NCBI RefSeq assembly: GCF_001640805.2
Contig: NC_066850.1
Coordinates: 13,103,373-13,167,372 of the forward strand
Reading direction: 5' to 3'
DNA length: 64,000 nt
Source of the DNA: Lates calcarifer
Taxonomy: Eukaryota; Chordata; Actinopteri; Centropomidae
Position numbers and translations under genes: made by a program. The stretch's first letter is position 1. Each line of letters opens with the position of its first letter. A model generated the notes under the pieces. That model ran no database searches, was not told the DNA's origin, and saw nothing but the letters and a program-made list of their open reading frames with translations. Below are positions 36,270-47,990 of this stretch, piece by piece.

Positions 36270-36725
36270 AGCCTGTACTTTGTCACAGCAGCACTTTGAG
36301 CTAAATTCTCACATGCTATGCTAACATGTTTAGCAGGTATAATATTTGCCATGTTCACCATCTTAGTGTGTTAATGTGCTAATATTTGCTAATAAGCACC
36401 AAAGAGAAAGTACAGCTTGGGCTGATGGGAATTTGGTCATAAACCAAACAATTGGACAAATTTGATCTGATGATGGCATTAGACGAAAAATGGATTTCTG
36501 AAGTTATTACAGTTGATCCTGAAGGGACCACGTTTGCACTAAATCACATGGCACTTGCACTTTGATAGTTGTCAACGCTTTTCATTTATAATTACAAATA
36601 TCAAACTCATGGTGCCGCTAGAGAAGAAGTCGAAGGATCACAAGAATTAGTGGGGGTCATTGTCTGGGGGCCATGAACATCTTTGTTAAATTTCATGCCA
36701 ATCTCTAGATTAGTTGAGTCTGGAT
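36270..36725 (-). repeat. Family E dispersed repeat, copy E3 (inverted)
   Basis: On the minus strand it begins with CAACTAATCTAGAGATTGGC then ATGAAATTTAACAAAG. It continues to GCTAATATTAGCACATTAAC and TGAACATGGCAAATATTA, matching the order of the common teleost repeat seen at E1 and E2. Confidence 0.6.
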
Positions 36726-37327
36726 GTTTTCAATATCAAGCCAAGACCGCCATCTTTTCTTGACCTCTTGACCATTCCAGGCTACTGTAGAAACATGGAA
36801 TAGGAATAGCCCATTCTAAGCAAAACAAAAACACATAGATTATTAGTTTTAGGTGATTATACACTAATAAAAACAGACTTCTGCATATATTATATCCATT
36901 TTCTGCCAATAGCCAATTGTAAATGTTACACACTGGTCCTTTAAGAGAGCACAAAAAGGATATTCAACAGTTTCAGGTTCTTAAATCCAGGAGGCGTTTG
37001 TGTTTAATTTGAGTTGATATGTTTCTTGAGGAGCTCAAACTGTGTCCAACTGTAGCTCCCCAGGATGTGTCTTTTTAATCTTATCTTCATGTTGCTCAGA
37101 GTGAGTCTGGCTTCCTCCCCCCAGCCTCCCCTCCTCCCTCCGTTCTCCCTGTACATGATAACAGCTACAACACCACACAAGATGTGATAACACCTGACAA
37201 GTGGGGAAGTTCAGGTGTGGTAGTCTGGATCTGCCAATGCAGGGAGAGAGACTGGATGCTCTTATTCAGAAATGATGGGTGATAGGATATTTTGTTTTCA
37301 TAAGTTTCATTCACTCAGTTGGGAGTT
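36726..37327. other. Unassigned non-coding stretch
   Basis: Nothing recognisable as a gene or named repeat. Confidence 0.35.
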
Positions 37328-37850
37328 AATAGAGTGGTGCAGGGATGACTTATTTTTGTAGTCCAACCCAGAAGTTAGCATCACCCTGGTTCCCTCAACA
37401 AAAAGCCTAACCCTAACCCTTCACTGATGAACACCACTGTTCTGATGTTTGAAGCCTAAATACAATCTCCATTAGTAAAAAGCTAATGTTAGTATATAAA
37501 CCAACTACACCACGGTCACATGACGTCAGCATCTCCACCACTAAGCTGATAGTTTGAAAGAGTGAGTAGAAACACAGTGAGGCTGTAAAGGTGGACTGCT
37601 GAGTAGATCAGTTTTCATGTTAACGTCCCCGACAACCTCTGTAGTCTCATTTAGACACTCGTTAGCAACCGCCTTTTTTAAGACACATAAAAGCTTAAAA
37701 TAGTGGGAAATTTTCGGACGAATTTTATGATGTAGGGTAAAATGTGAAAATGTCTTGAGCTTGTGTTAAAACCACAGACCTTATTTCAGAAACTGAAGTG
37801 CTATAACGCTAACTCACTTCCTGGTTTCAAAAGCAACACAAACTGCTAAA
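37328..37850 (+). repeat. Family B dispersed repeat, copy B4 (most complete)
   Basis: Reads GTGGTGCAGGGATGAC, GAACACCACTGTTCTGATG, AATACAATCTCCATTAG, ACACCACGGTCACATGACG (with TGACGTCA at 37521-37528), GACAACCTCTGTAGTCTCAT, GAAAATGTCTTGAGCTTGTG and TCACTTCCTGGTTTC in order. A short CCTAACCCTAACCC stretch near 37407 is internal to the repeat. Confidence 0.85.
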
Positions 37851-38037
37851 ACATAGGGTGTAAAGACATTTAGTCTTGTTTATATTTGTTCAAAAAATCA
37901 GTATAAATGATGACACCTTGGTATCTGGAAATCTGCCCCTTATGATGAAACAACTAATCAGCTAATTGGAAAAAATAATCAATAACCATCAGTTGCAGCC
38001 CCATAGTTTATAGCTCCTTTGATTGACCTATAATTTC

Positions 38038-38086
<49 letters not shown>

Positions 38087-38418
38087 AGCTTGACCCTGTT
38101 TGGTCAAATTAAAGTCATAAATTGTGTTTCCATTAACGTCCTATTGACTGGTTTTAGTTTATCCCAGCCGGGCAGAGGTTCAATCCCTCAGCTGCTGTTA
38201 AACAACTCTCCACCTGTATGAGGATGATGATAATGATGAAGAGATGGAGAGAGAAGGAGGAGAGGAAGAGGAGGAGGAAGTGGAGGGAAAAAAAGAGTAG
38301 GAGATGTATGGAAGGGGGAGGAGGAGGAAGAAGAGTTCTGTGAATATTCATCCTTCAATGTAATGACGATAAACTTCACCTCCATAAATCACTGTCCTGC
38401 AATCGCGCACACACACAG

Positions 38419-38449
<31 letters not shown>

Positions 38450-38560
38450 GGTCTAATTTAGAGTGTGTTATCAGAGCAGCAGACGAGCTGTTGATCCAGC
38501 GACCTTTGGCAACGAGAAAAAACTGTCTCACTCTCTGCAAGTTTCTCTCTGTCTAACACA

Positions 38561-38630
<70 letters not shown>

Positions 38631-40550
38631 GACACACACTTTAACTTCCTGTCTCTCCTGAGGAAAACACTTTGCTGACTTGTGATAATGACGCTGTCTA
38701 ACTCTCTCCAACTATCTTCTGTCCTCTCATTACGTTTTCCTCAGCTCTGTTCCATTTCCATTAAAGTGCTTCTTTTCTTTTTGCCGACTCCTCCTTTCAT
38801 TAATTCCCCACCTCCATCATTCCCTTTTTAACTCCTTTCCTTCACTACCTCACCCCACCACCCCCTTATCTGTGGGGGATAAACATATAACTGATGTGCT
38901 CCAGTGAGAAAATGTATTCAGTATATTCTGTGTATTTCGGAATAATTGGCAACCACGACCATGAAGTGTATTAATTGTTGCAGTCAGTCACTGAAAGCTG
39001 CATAAAGACTCACTAACGAGCCTTGATGTGATACAGCTGTGTCCCATTTAAGGTCCCACCTCCATCAAAGTCTTCATATGTAGAGGAAATCCATCCTCAC
39101 AGCTCGACTTGTTCCACAAATTCTGAGAGATGTTTTAAAGAGATGTGTGAAATGTGCTTGTTTTAAGAGGTCACAGCAGTTGATTGCATGTCATTATGCC
39201 TCCATTCCCCAAAATTCTGAACACAAATTCAAAACTGCACATTTAAATCCAGAAACTTCTAACTTCCAGGTCATAACTAATCTCTCCACTCAAAACCTTG
39301 AAAAAACTAAACCTTGTCCTCAGACACAAACAAAAGCCCTCAAAAACTCAAAAGACACTACAACATCAGACTACACAGACCTCGTCCATCTCCTGAAGGT
39401 TGTGACTGGTGTGTGAACAATTCTGACTCATAGTGTATACACCTGGATAATTGTGTATTAATTGGGTTCAAGCTGTGCTGACTTGAATGAACAATACTGA
39501 CTGGTAGTGCTTTCTAAATGGGCATCTGGTGTAGGCAATGCTACATGAAGGAATTGTGTTTGTGTTTGTGAAAAATCCACAGTTCAACAGATTTTAAATT
39601 TTTGGTTAATGGTGTAAAGGTTTTGAATGTTTAGCTATAAGCCTTGTAATAGTGTGTAAGCAATTGAAAAAAAAAAACTGTAAAAGCAGCTGAATTAACT
39701 GTTAGCAGCTCCTGTTTGTGATGTGCCCATGCATGTACAGACAACTATCACTGGACTGAAGAAAAGTTAAAAATGTGATGATTCTCAGACATGTTAGGAT
39801 TTATGGATGATATCTCCTGAAAGAGAACGTTCTGATCAGCTCCGATTAGACTGAGTCTGAGCAGGAGTGTGCGCGTGAACTTCTGAACCTGTATCATCCA
39901 GTCTTTACCACAAAAGCAGTTTCTCAAGTGTCCAGTCAGCACAAAACATTTTAAACAGTCAACAGTTTAAGCTGAAAAAAAAAAATCAGCTGGCTGCTGT
40001 CACAGCTTTCCTTTAAATCTCTTCCATAAATCTGGCTCAGATGTAAACCACTGCAGCCATATTAATCACAAACAAGAATAAGAAATAACAAATGAATTTT
40101 TATGTTTGTGACATTTGTGGAAGGATTAATAAAATAAAATCTAGTATCAGCGTGGTTAAAATCCAGTTCACTCATTACTGAGTAAAAAATGTTCTTTCGT
40201 AACGGTCCTAGTTCTCTATGTATAGTGTCCCTCACATGCCAAATCATTGCATTTCTGGGTGGCCTAAATCACCCTGAAAATAAAAATATATACAACTGAC
40301 CCTTTGTTTAGTCCCACCCCATTTGTTGTTAGCTGCTAGCAGTTGTTAGCAGTTTCAGAGAGAAGCAGATAGACTGGTCCACAGTCTGAGCTTGAGGGAT
40401 TTATCCAGGATGTTGAACTGACTCAGCAGCAAAACCAGAAAGACAGAAGCTAAAACTACAGATCACAATGTAAAAGTCAACACATCACCTGGAGATCAAA
40501 ACAGAGGGAGCGACACTGTTCCTGTGAAGCAGAGTAGCAGCACATATACA

Positions 40551-40583
<33 letters not shown>

Positions 40584-41040
40584 TGAATAGTGAGCTTAGC
40601 ATAGCAAAGTGGAAGAAACACAGATCTCCCTCCAACTTCTCTGGGTAATGTTTAATGTTTGACCATGATGAGCCTGAAAATCTTTAAAATACAAAATAAT
40701 TGCATAACAGTCTGTGGTGCGTCGGTGACTGATGCTACTATGATTGGCCAGTCTGCGTTCAAGGGGCGGGACTGAGCGAAGGGTCGATACCTGGATGATG
40801 GGAAATATTTTGTATCTTGTCTTCTACTTGTCGGGGTCAGTTCAGATCTGTCTCTAGTTGCAGGTTTTCTTTATAGATTGATGAAAAATTGAAGAACAAG
40901 TGACATTTGTTTGTTTATTTCTTGAAAGTATTTCCTCTACACTTGACTTGTGTGCAGTAAAAATGACACAAGGAGCATCAAATATTGATCACTGCCTCCT
41001 CTCTTCCTTCCATTTCTCCCTCTTTCTCTTCACTTCTTCA
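37851..41040. other. Unassigned non-coding stretch with simple repeats
   Basis: CA arrays at about 38042-38083, 38409-38446 and 38562-38636; a purine-rich patch at 38215-38340; a (TA)n run at about 40556-40582. No exon recognised. Confidence 0.45.
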
Positions 41041-41350
41041 TCTTATCGACTCTGTTTTGTTCCCTGAGCAGCATCAGGAAATGGACTGATCCCGATTTTA
41101 GATGGAAGATGAACGAAGAAGTGATTTAAAATTAAGATAAATATGATGATATTACCTTTGCGATGCATAATGAGTGATATAATTTTTCATCAAGCAGCTC
41201 AGGGGCCTGGTTCCCCTGGTGTTTTTAATGATCCAGCTCCCTATAGATCCTGAGCTGAACCTGAACTAACAGCCAAAAGGCTCATTGATCACGGAGCTAC
41301 GAGAAAGCCAGCCCCGCTGAATTAACATATTCATTTCAGGCTGGCATTTA
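41041..41350. other. Candidate conserved non-coding element
   Basis: Complex, non-repetitive sequence without a usable reading frame. It has AT-rich homeobox-type cores (GTTTTTAATGATCCAGC, CTGAATTAACATATTCAT) and the distinctive CTCATTGATCACGGAGCTAC. It contrasts with the simple-sequence surroundings. Conservation is inferred from style only. Confidence 0.25.
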
Positions 41351-42534
41351 GCTGGAGAGAGACAGATGGAGGGAAGGAGGACGGTTGTGAGGGGAAGTGA
41401 TGGAGAAGGCAGAGGTGGAGGAGCAAGAGCATGAACAGGAAGATGAGATAGTAGTTTAATATCTCACTGAAATTACATTTAATACGGCAGTGGAATTAAA
41501 TGTAAGAGGAACAACACATTAAAACATTTTCATTTCCTTTCATCTGTCTCGCTCGTCACAGCTGTAAACGTCTAATTTAGACACTGAAACTAACTTTACT
41601 GTAATACTACTGTTAATACTGTAACTATTCCACCAGCAGATTTACACTGTGAAAATACTACAGTACATCTGTCACTAACGCTGCTACAGCTACAACAACG
41701 TGGCTCTTAATTTTACTCGCTCTTATGTGTCTCTTTTGGTTCATTGTGTCTTCTTGTCATTTTTCCCTGCTTTGTTTTTAATGAAGGAAGGATGGACCAT
41801 GGTCAATCTGTCATCAAACAAACTGGACTAATGGTCAAGTGCACTCAGATCTGGGCCTGAGTGGCTGATGTGAAAACTCCCTTAGACCACATTATACAGG
41901 AAACCTACCGTAATTTCTGGACTATATACTGTGGATCATCTGAGTATCCAGTGAGAACATTGACAGACAGATGCAGTATCCTGAACAGCCACTGAATGCT
42001 TCACTGCTTTGTTCACTCCAGCAGAAAACGAAACCATTAACCAGGGAATCTGATATAAAAACAAAAGACAAATGCACGTTAAGAAAGAAAGTCTTATAAA
42101 AGATCCTTAAGAACTAATGAACTTTGTAAACCTGCTGCAGCTCTGAATAAAGAGGAAACAGGTGGAAGCTTTAAATAAACTGATGAGGGTTTTGTTTGGA
42201 AGACACTGTTAATGAATCAGTCCTGATAAGATCTGATGAATTCCTGATTGGATGAATTTTATCCTCAGGGATCAATGGGAGATGTAGTTAGTTTCTCTCA
42301 CCGTCATTAATCATGTTCTTTTGTTTAGGAGGACAAAGGTGCTTTAACTTTCGCCCTCAAGTTAATTAATAAACACACACACACAGTAGGTTTTCTTTCT
42401 ACTGTTAGTTTATATGCTGCAGGTGCCTGTTGTTAATTGTGTGTGCATACAGTATATGTTGTTAACAGTCTGGACCAGTGTTATATGTGTTCTTATGATC
42501 AAAGTTTTTGATTTCACTGTGGCTGCTCCATCAT
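41351..42534. other. Unassigned non-coding stretch
   Basis: Nothing recognisable as a gene or named repeat. Confidence 0.35.
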
Positions 42535-42765
42535 GGCAACACCCTCAATGCGTTTTATAACATCAACATCTCCACACCCACCCTGCTCACAGGATTTGGC
42601 TCCCTGTGACTTCTCAAGCTGAGGGTCGCCATTTTTACATAGTGGGGGAGTTCCGGCACGAGTCACAGAACAGGATCTTGAGGTGTGGCAGGAGCACTGG
42701 GAACGGTGTACTGCTACACAAGGTGAATACTTTGAAGAGGCCAGGTATGGTTGGTTGTTGCTAGT
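42535..42765 (+). pseudogene. Mariner-like transposase remnant (DD34D type)
   Basis: Translation gives HPPCSQDLAPCDF, a close variant of the HPPYSPDLAPCDFFLF motif that contains the last catalytic aspartates of mariner transposases, followed by an in-frame stop. About 110 bases later a segment reads WERCTATQGEYFEEA, matching the C-terminal WxxCIxxxGxYFEG motif. The stop and the missing N-terminal two thirds show an inactive copy. No terminal inverted repeats were located. Confidence 0.75.
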
Positions 42766-43554
42766 TTTTGGTGTCTCATAAAAATACTGATTAGTGCAGC
42801 TTTAGATTTAAATCTCTTCAGGTCATAAATACCATTGTTTGGTCATTACTCTGTTGTATTTATTTTGTATGATAAAACCTGTTGACAAGCTGATGGACAG
42901 CAACAGAGAAAGATATCTGGTCAACCAATCCTACCCAACCTGCTGCAAATTTTATCCATGCCTGTGTAACCAGCAGAAAATACACAGACAGAAGAACAAT
43001 TCTAACGATGATGGAGCGGAGCCAGCGGCAGAATCACACATTTATTAAAGATCTCTCAAGATACAGCTTCTGACTGTAAGACGGTGGCTCTGCTCACACC
43101 CACCAGCAGCGATCTGTTTCACACCTGCTGCTGCTGCCATTCCTGCTGGAAGTCAGTGCAGATAAACATGTCCAGAAGGCAGGGTTTAAATCATTAAACT
43201 GTTGATTTAATTGGGAAATCAACTGAGTTTTTGTAGGTTTTTAACTTTTTTAAGGTTTACATTTCATGTTTTAATATAATTTCTCAAATAGACGAATATA
43301 CAAATAATTTAGTTGTTTAATTTGCATTAAATCTAGAAGAAGCACAACTTGATACATTTGACAAAAACAACATTTACAGGATTAAAGTGGAAAAAAATAA
43401 AATTAATAAAAATAATTGTAAAAAATCAAAAGAGAAACAGAGAGAGGGTTGGATTCAGTTATACCTGACCTCTTGTCTCTGAGGGTTGCCACGGTAACAA
43501 GGGCTTCTGGTCATGAAAATTGGCTGCTAAACATAGACTTCTAACACATGTACA

Positions 43555-43594
<40 letters not shown>

Positions 43595-43704
43595 TCTCCC
43601 ACTCAGGCTCATGTGAACAAAAGCTCAGAGTGAAGCTGCTGAGATGAAGCTTTCATGATTCCTAGCGCGGAAATAAATTGTCTTTTTGTGCACAATACCC
43701 ACAA

Positions 43705-43739
<35 letters not shown>

Positions 43740-44184
43740 TTTAAACACATATGGTGGATAAAGGCACATAGACACCAGGTCCAGTGAGTTTTATTAGTAG
43801 AGCTTGAAGGCTGAAGATGGTGAAGGATGAAACACTGGAGTCAGCTCTTTTTTTTTTTTTCATTTTTCACATGTGCATCATCTTCAGTTTGATCCATATC
43901 ATGATATCTGATTAATCCAAATATGAACATGTGGCCCTGCACCAAATAACTGAACCCCTGAGTGAAGTCAGAATCAACACTGGTGTATTTTTTCATGATC
44001 CATGTTGATAGAGAGTGACTGTGGGAGTATGCTAGTTGGTTTAGCATCCTACTTAGCTAAATGTCCCCCTCCAGACATGTTTAAGGTTATGTAAAAAATA
44101 GCCTCACTATGATCAGCATTTTGTTTCTGCACTGACACGTCTGCTCTGTGCTGTTTCAGGTGTCAGGTTTTTTTTGCCCCACCC
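42766..44184. other. Unassigned non-coding stretch with simple repeats
   Basis: CA arrays at about 43557-43590 and 43710-43737, with AT-rich sequence between 43200 and 43440. No exon recognised. Confidence 0.45.
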
Positions 44185-44560
44185 TGCAAGTTGACAGAAT
44201 TGTTTTCCCTAGGTATGTGAGGTGTGACATGCAGACTGTCGGACTGTTGACTTGGCCTCCAAACTCCCAGATCCCAGTCTGATGGGTCTGATGCTGGATC
44301 AAACTGAGATCTGGGGAGTTTGGAGGCCAGCTCAACACCTTGGGCTCTTTGTTGTGTTACTCATTTTTGAGCAGTTTTTCTGGTGTGGTGAGAGCATTGA
44401 GGAGGTGCTTGGTGTACAACAGTGTTTAGGTGGGGGGGACGTGTCAAAGTAACATCCAGATGAAGCCAAGGTTTCCCTGAAGAACACTGTGTTGTAACGA
44501 GATGATCAGTGTTATTCACCTCACTTCTGTGGTCTTAATGTTGTGGCCAATCAGTGCATT
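44185..44560 (-). mobile_element. Rearranged Tc1/mariner element
   Basis: The minus strand reads WPPNSPDLSLIQ, the WPxxSPDLNPIE block of Tc1/mariner transposases. The plus strand reads CTCAACACCTTGGGCTCTTT, GTGTCAAAGTAACATCCAGA and GATCAGTGTTATTCACCTCA, in the order of the reverse strand of that element. Most of the middle is deleted. A near-perfect inverted duplication surrounds the SPDL block: 44256-44275 (GGCCTCCAAACTCCCAGATC) pairs with the segment ending at 44327 with one G inserted. Confidence 0.7.
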
Positions 44561-45330
44561 TCAGTCATGATATCTCTAGTAAAAAAAATAAAACATGGTG
44601 TTTGTAGACAAGATTATTCAGTACAGCTTGCTACAGAGGGTTGTGTTGAGTGTGTGGGTGCAGCTAAAGAGAGTGACGGTTCTGTTTAGCATCCACTTAT
44701 TGAGAGGGTGCCCACCTGTCGTGAGCAGGCCATGGTTAGAGAACAGTGTGGGGTCCAGCCTGATAATCACTGCAGTGCCTAATGATATGTCTATTTAACA
44801 TGAATACTGGGCTTCCATTTTATTGTGTATTGATAACTGATAGTTGTTGTCAGTGGTGGACCTATATTTCATCTCATAAGAATGATCTGAGTCACATTTC
44901 TGATCACATGTGCAGCAGTGTGAATACATTAGCAGGATCTGAAGAGAACCTTGCGACCTTGCGTGTAGCATCCAAAGTGTTGCTATGGTTACCTGCAGTT
45001 TAACTGAGAGCTAATATAAAAAGGTGAACGGACCTGTCTCAGGTGTCTCAGTAATATTAGGTGATATTTCACTGTGGATCCACCTGTTCCTCGCCGTCTC
45101 CCTCCGTCAGCTCCACTGTCACAAATCAGCTCTCCCTCCATGACAGATAAAAAAAAACAAAACAAGTTTCTAAACCCGGATACAATTTGTTTTTGTCATG
45201 TGACATTCTTTGTTGTTATACTTTTCCCCAGACAGTAAACAAAGCCTGTCATTGGTTGACTGACAGTCCTCATTCATCTCTGTAATTGTACTTCACTGCT
45301 GCCATTTAAAAATAATTACCTCGCCTCCAA

Positions 45331-45363
<33 letters not shown>

Positions 45364-45904
45364 ATGTGTGTTTGTGTGAGACAGTGTTTTGGCATCAGAA
45401 AGAAAAGCCTCGCCTTGAGGTATTAACCAAGTCAGGCCTCATTACACACACACACACACACACTACACACACACCTTTCCCTCCTCTCTCCTTTTTCACC
45501 TCTCATTCCTTCTTTCATTTCTTCTTTTCCTCAACCGTGAAATCTGTTCAATCTTTTGAGTCTGCAGATTTTTAGGACATACAGTTAAAGTCAACACACA
45601 CACTCACAAAACAGTGTACTCACTTGGAAAACACCTAAATGCTTTTATTATTTATAAGAAAATCTACTTTTTTTTACCTGCTATATGTAAACGTGAATAT
45701 CAGAAACAAATAGAAAGACTGGGAAGCAACATACTGACTTGAGAAAATCCACTGGGGACAAACATTACATCACCCTCATTCAAAACCAGGGCTTCAGGAA
45801 GACATTAAAGGATTTATTCCACACAAAAGAATCAAGAACAGCTGTAAAACAAAGTGAAAAAGTACAGTGAAGTAATTCTGCTCTCAACACAAAAGAGAAA
45901 ATCC
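44561..45904. other. Unassigned non-coding stretch with simple repeats
   Basis: A TG array at about 45331-45354 and CA arrays at about 45445-45472. No exon recognised. Confidence 0.4.
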
Positions 45905-46140
45905 ATCATCTGCCCATTTTCTGCCTGGTATCCAGGCTGTGGGTGGTAGCAGGCTCAACTAAGTGGCCCTGATGCCTCCGGCTCCTCTCTGGGGGATCCT
46001 TAGGCATTCCCAGGTCCAAATGGGATATATAATCCCCTCTGTGTGTGCTGTGGGTCTGCCCTGGGGTTTTCTCCCAGTTGGACAGGCCTAGCATACCTCC
46101 ATAGGGAGAGATCTCCAAACCATTTCAACTGACTCCTTTG
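45905..46140 (-). mobile_element. Degenerate LINE 3' coding fragment
   Basis: The minus-strand ORF 46118-45906 carries RGDYISHLDLGMPKDPPE, corresponding to the frequent RDYVSRLxWERLGxPPEEL C-terminal region of teleost LINE proteins. The DNA strings CTGGGGTTTTCTCCCAGTTG and CCTCCATAGGGAGAG fit the same element. It is probably the part downstream of the fragment at 13.4 kb. Confidence 0.55.
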
Positions 46141-46647
46141 GACATGAAGGATTGTCATCATGTTGTCAGTGTGACCAGAAACTGATGGACTAAGTCACCA
46201 GTTTGTCACCTCCACAACAAACATCAGCAGGTGGAGCTGGAAGTCTGAAGGCTGGCTCAGAGGCTGGAATGTAAACTGTCTTGTAAATCAAGAGTTTTGT
46301 GGTTTTCTTCCTTTTCACCCCAACAGTCTGGTACATCACCCGAGCCACCAACTGATCCTGTCCAGTCTGGTTCCAGACTTCTGAATCAACACCCACATCT
46401 CACTGATGGGACCAATCAGAGTCTGATTGTGAGCAAAAATGGCTTCCTAAGTTACTGTATTTCATCGACTGACACTACAGCTGGCAACAAAGGACACTTA
46501 AAGGAAAAGTTTGATCTCATGGAAGAAGCATTTGTTTGTTAGATAAGAGGATTGAAATCACTGTTTCTACAGGAGCTGCTGCTGCAGAGGCCTGCCTCGA
46601 GGAGGACAATAATGAGACTTCAGACTTAAAATTTTTGACTAGGAACC
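46141..46647. other. Unassigned non-coding stretch
   Basis: Two overlapping ORFs (46297-46542 and the opposite strand) have no recognisable domain. Confidence 0.35.
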
Positions 46648-46977
46648 AACATGGCAACCAAGATGGCGCCGTGGATGGCTGCCTCTGTGTGTTGGTGCGC
46701 ATTGTGTTCTACACACACCTATGTGTTACATTAACGCGCATCTCTCTGGACAATCACTGCCACCTTCAAACATTTGCACTCTATACTTTACATTTTAATT
46801 ATGTATATTTATGTTCCTTGTAAATATAGTTTTTACTTTTTGCTCTTTCTACTCCTTAGCCTTACTTCCACTTCTCTATATCTCTTTGTTTACTATCACT
46901 GTTCTTTAGCACCGATATACCAAGACAAATTCCATGTGCAAACTTACTTGGCAATAAAGTCTGATTCTGATTCTAGC
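46648..46977 (+). mobile_element. Short LINE copy: 5'-UTR-like head joined to 3' tail
   Basis: The 3' part from about 46703 (ACACACCTATGTGTTACATT through TACTTGGCAATAAAGTCTGA and TTCTGATTCT) is the same tail as in the LINE at 9.1-9.3 kb. It has an extra block of about 40 bases near 46850-46890. Immediately upstream, ACCAAGATGGCGCCGTGGAT resembles the YY1-site-bearing 5' end of LINEs. No coding region lies between, so the body was deleted. Confidence 0.65.
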
Positions 46978-47955
46978 ATGCAGGTTGTACCAATGTTAGC
47001 CATAATATGAAAAATAACATTTTAGCAGTCATAAGACAACTCTGCTGCTACTGATAGTTTTCAGGTGAACTCCTTGTAAATTTCCTTTGTCATGTCTGGC
47101 ATGCAAGTTGGCTTTTTCCACATCCTGTCAGTGTAGTTGTAACTTGTAAACCTGTCACATGGTCACACATCATTGTCCTAGTGTTGTCACTTGATGCATA
47201 AAACCATCACTATGATTAAATGTCCATGTTTGGAATAATTTAGAATTATTCATGTTGATGCTTGATGTTGGATTACCTTTTGTTATTTAATGTGCTAACA
47301 ATAACAATATTTTTTTAAGAATTAGGCATTTAAACACCGATTGGGGTATCAGTTACCATGGCAATGGGTCAGTCCCTACCAGCTACCCAGCTAATTTTAT
47401 GGGGGGTTATGTTCAGGACTGTTTCTTAGTTCCTAGAGGTTGTTTGGCAACTTGTGGAGACTCCAAGAACTTACTGGTCCCAGTCAAGAAATAGTCCAAC
47501 ACATGAACCACAAAAAATATGTTAAGTGTGTCAACAGAGGACAATGACAGTCTATGAAATTTATAATACTGATAGTAAAAATACTAATTATAGACTGAGA
47601 GAAGAGGCCAAACAAACCCAAACCATCAGAGGAAATAAATATTGTGATTTTTCTCCCTCTGTCTTTCATCCTCTCTCATTAGAGCTGATGTGTGTCGGCT
47701 AGCGTAGCGGTTCGATAGCCACTAGCCTGTGGTACAACAGCAGTCTGAAAGAGCTCATCCATTTAAAATTTATTACACATACAGGTCCTCACACGCCAAA
47801 TACATTACATAGGTCATTAAGAATATATTAGTGGTGTCGATGTCGTTATAAATTCACAACATATTAGAGAAGTCGTTAAGAAATGTGGGTCACAGGGAGG
47901 TTATTAATGTCGTTCCTCAATGAGACTGACAATCCAGAATGAGTAGGGCAGGGCT

Positions 47956-47990
<35 letters not shown>

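Noticed and set aside
37400..37425. CCTAACCCTAACCC as an interstitial telomere
   Set aside because: Only about two and a half units, and it lies inside a family B copy.
38462..38678. CA-rich interrupted array considered as a CRISPR-like repeat
   Set aside because: It is a dinucleotide microsatellite with no conserved repeat-spacer architecture, in a vertebrate genome.
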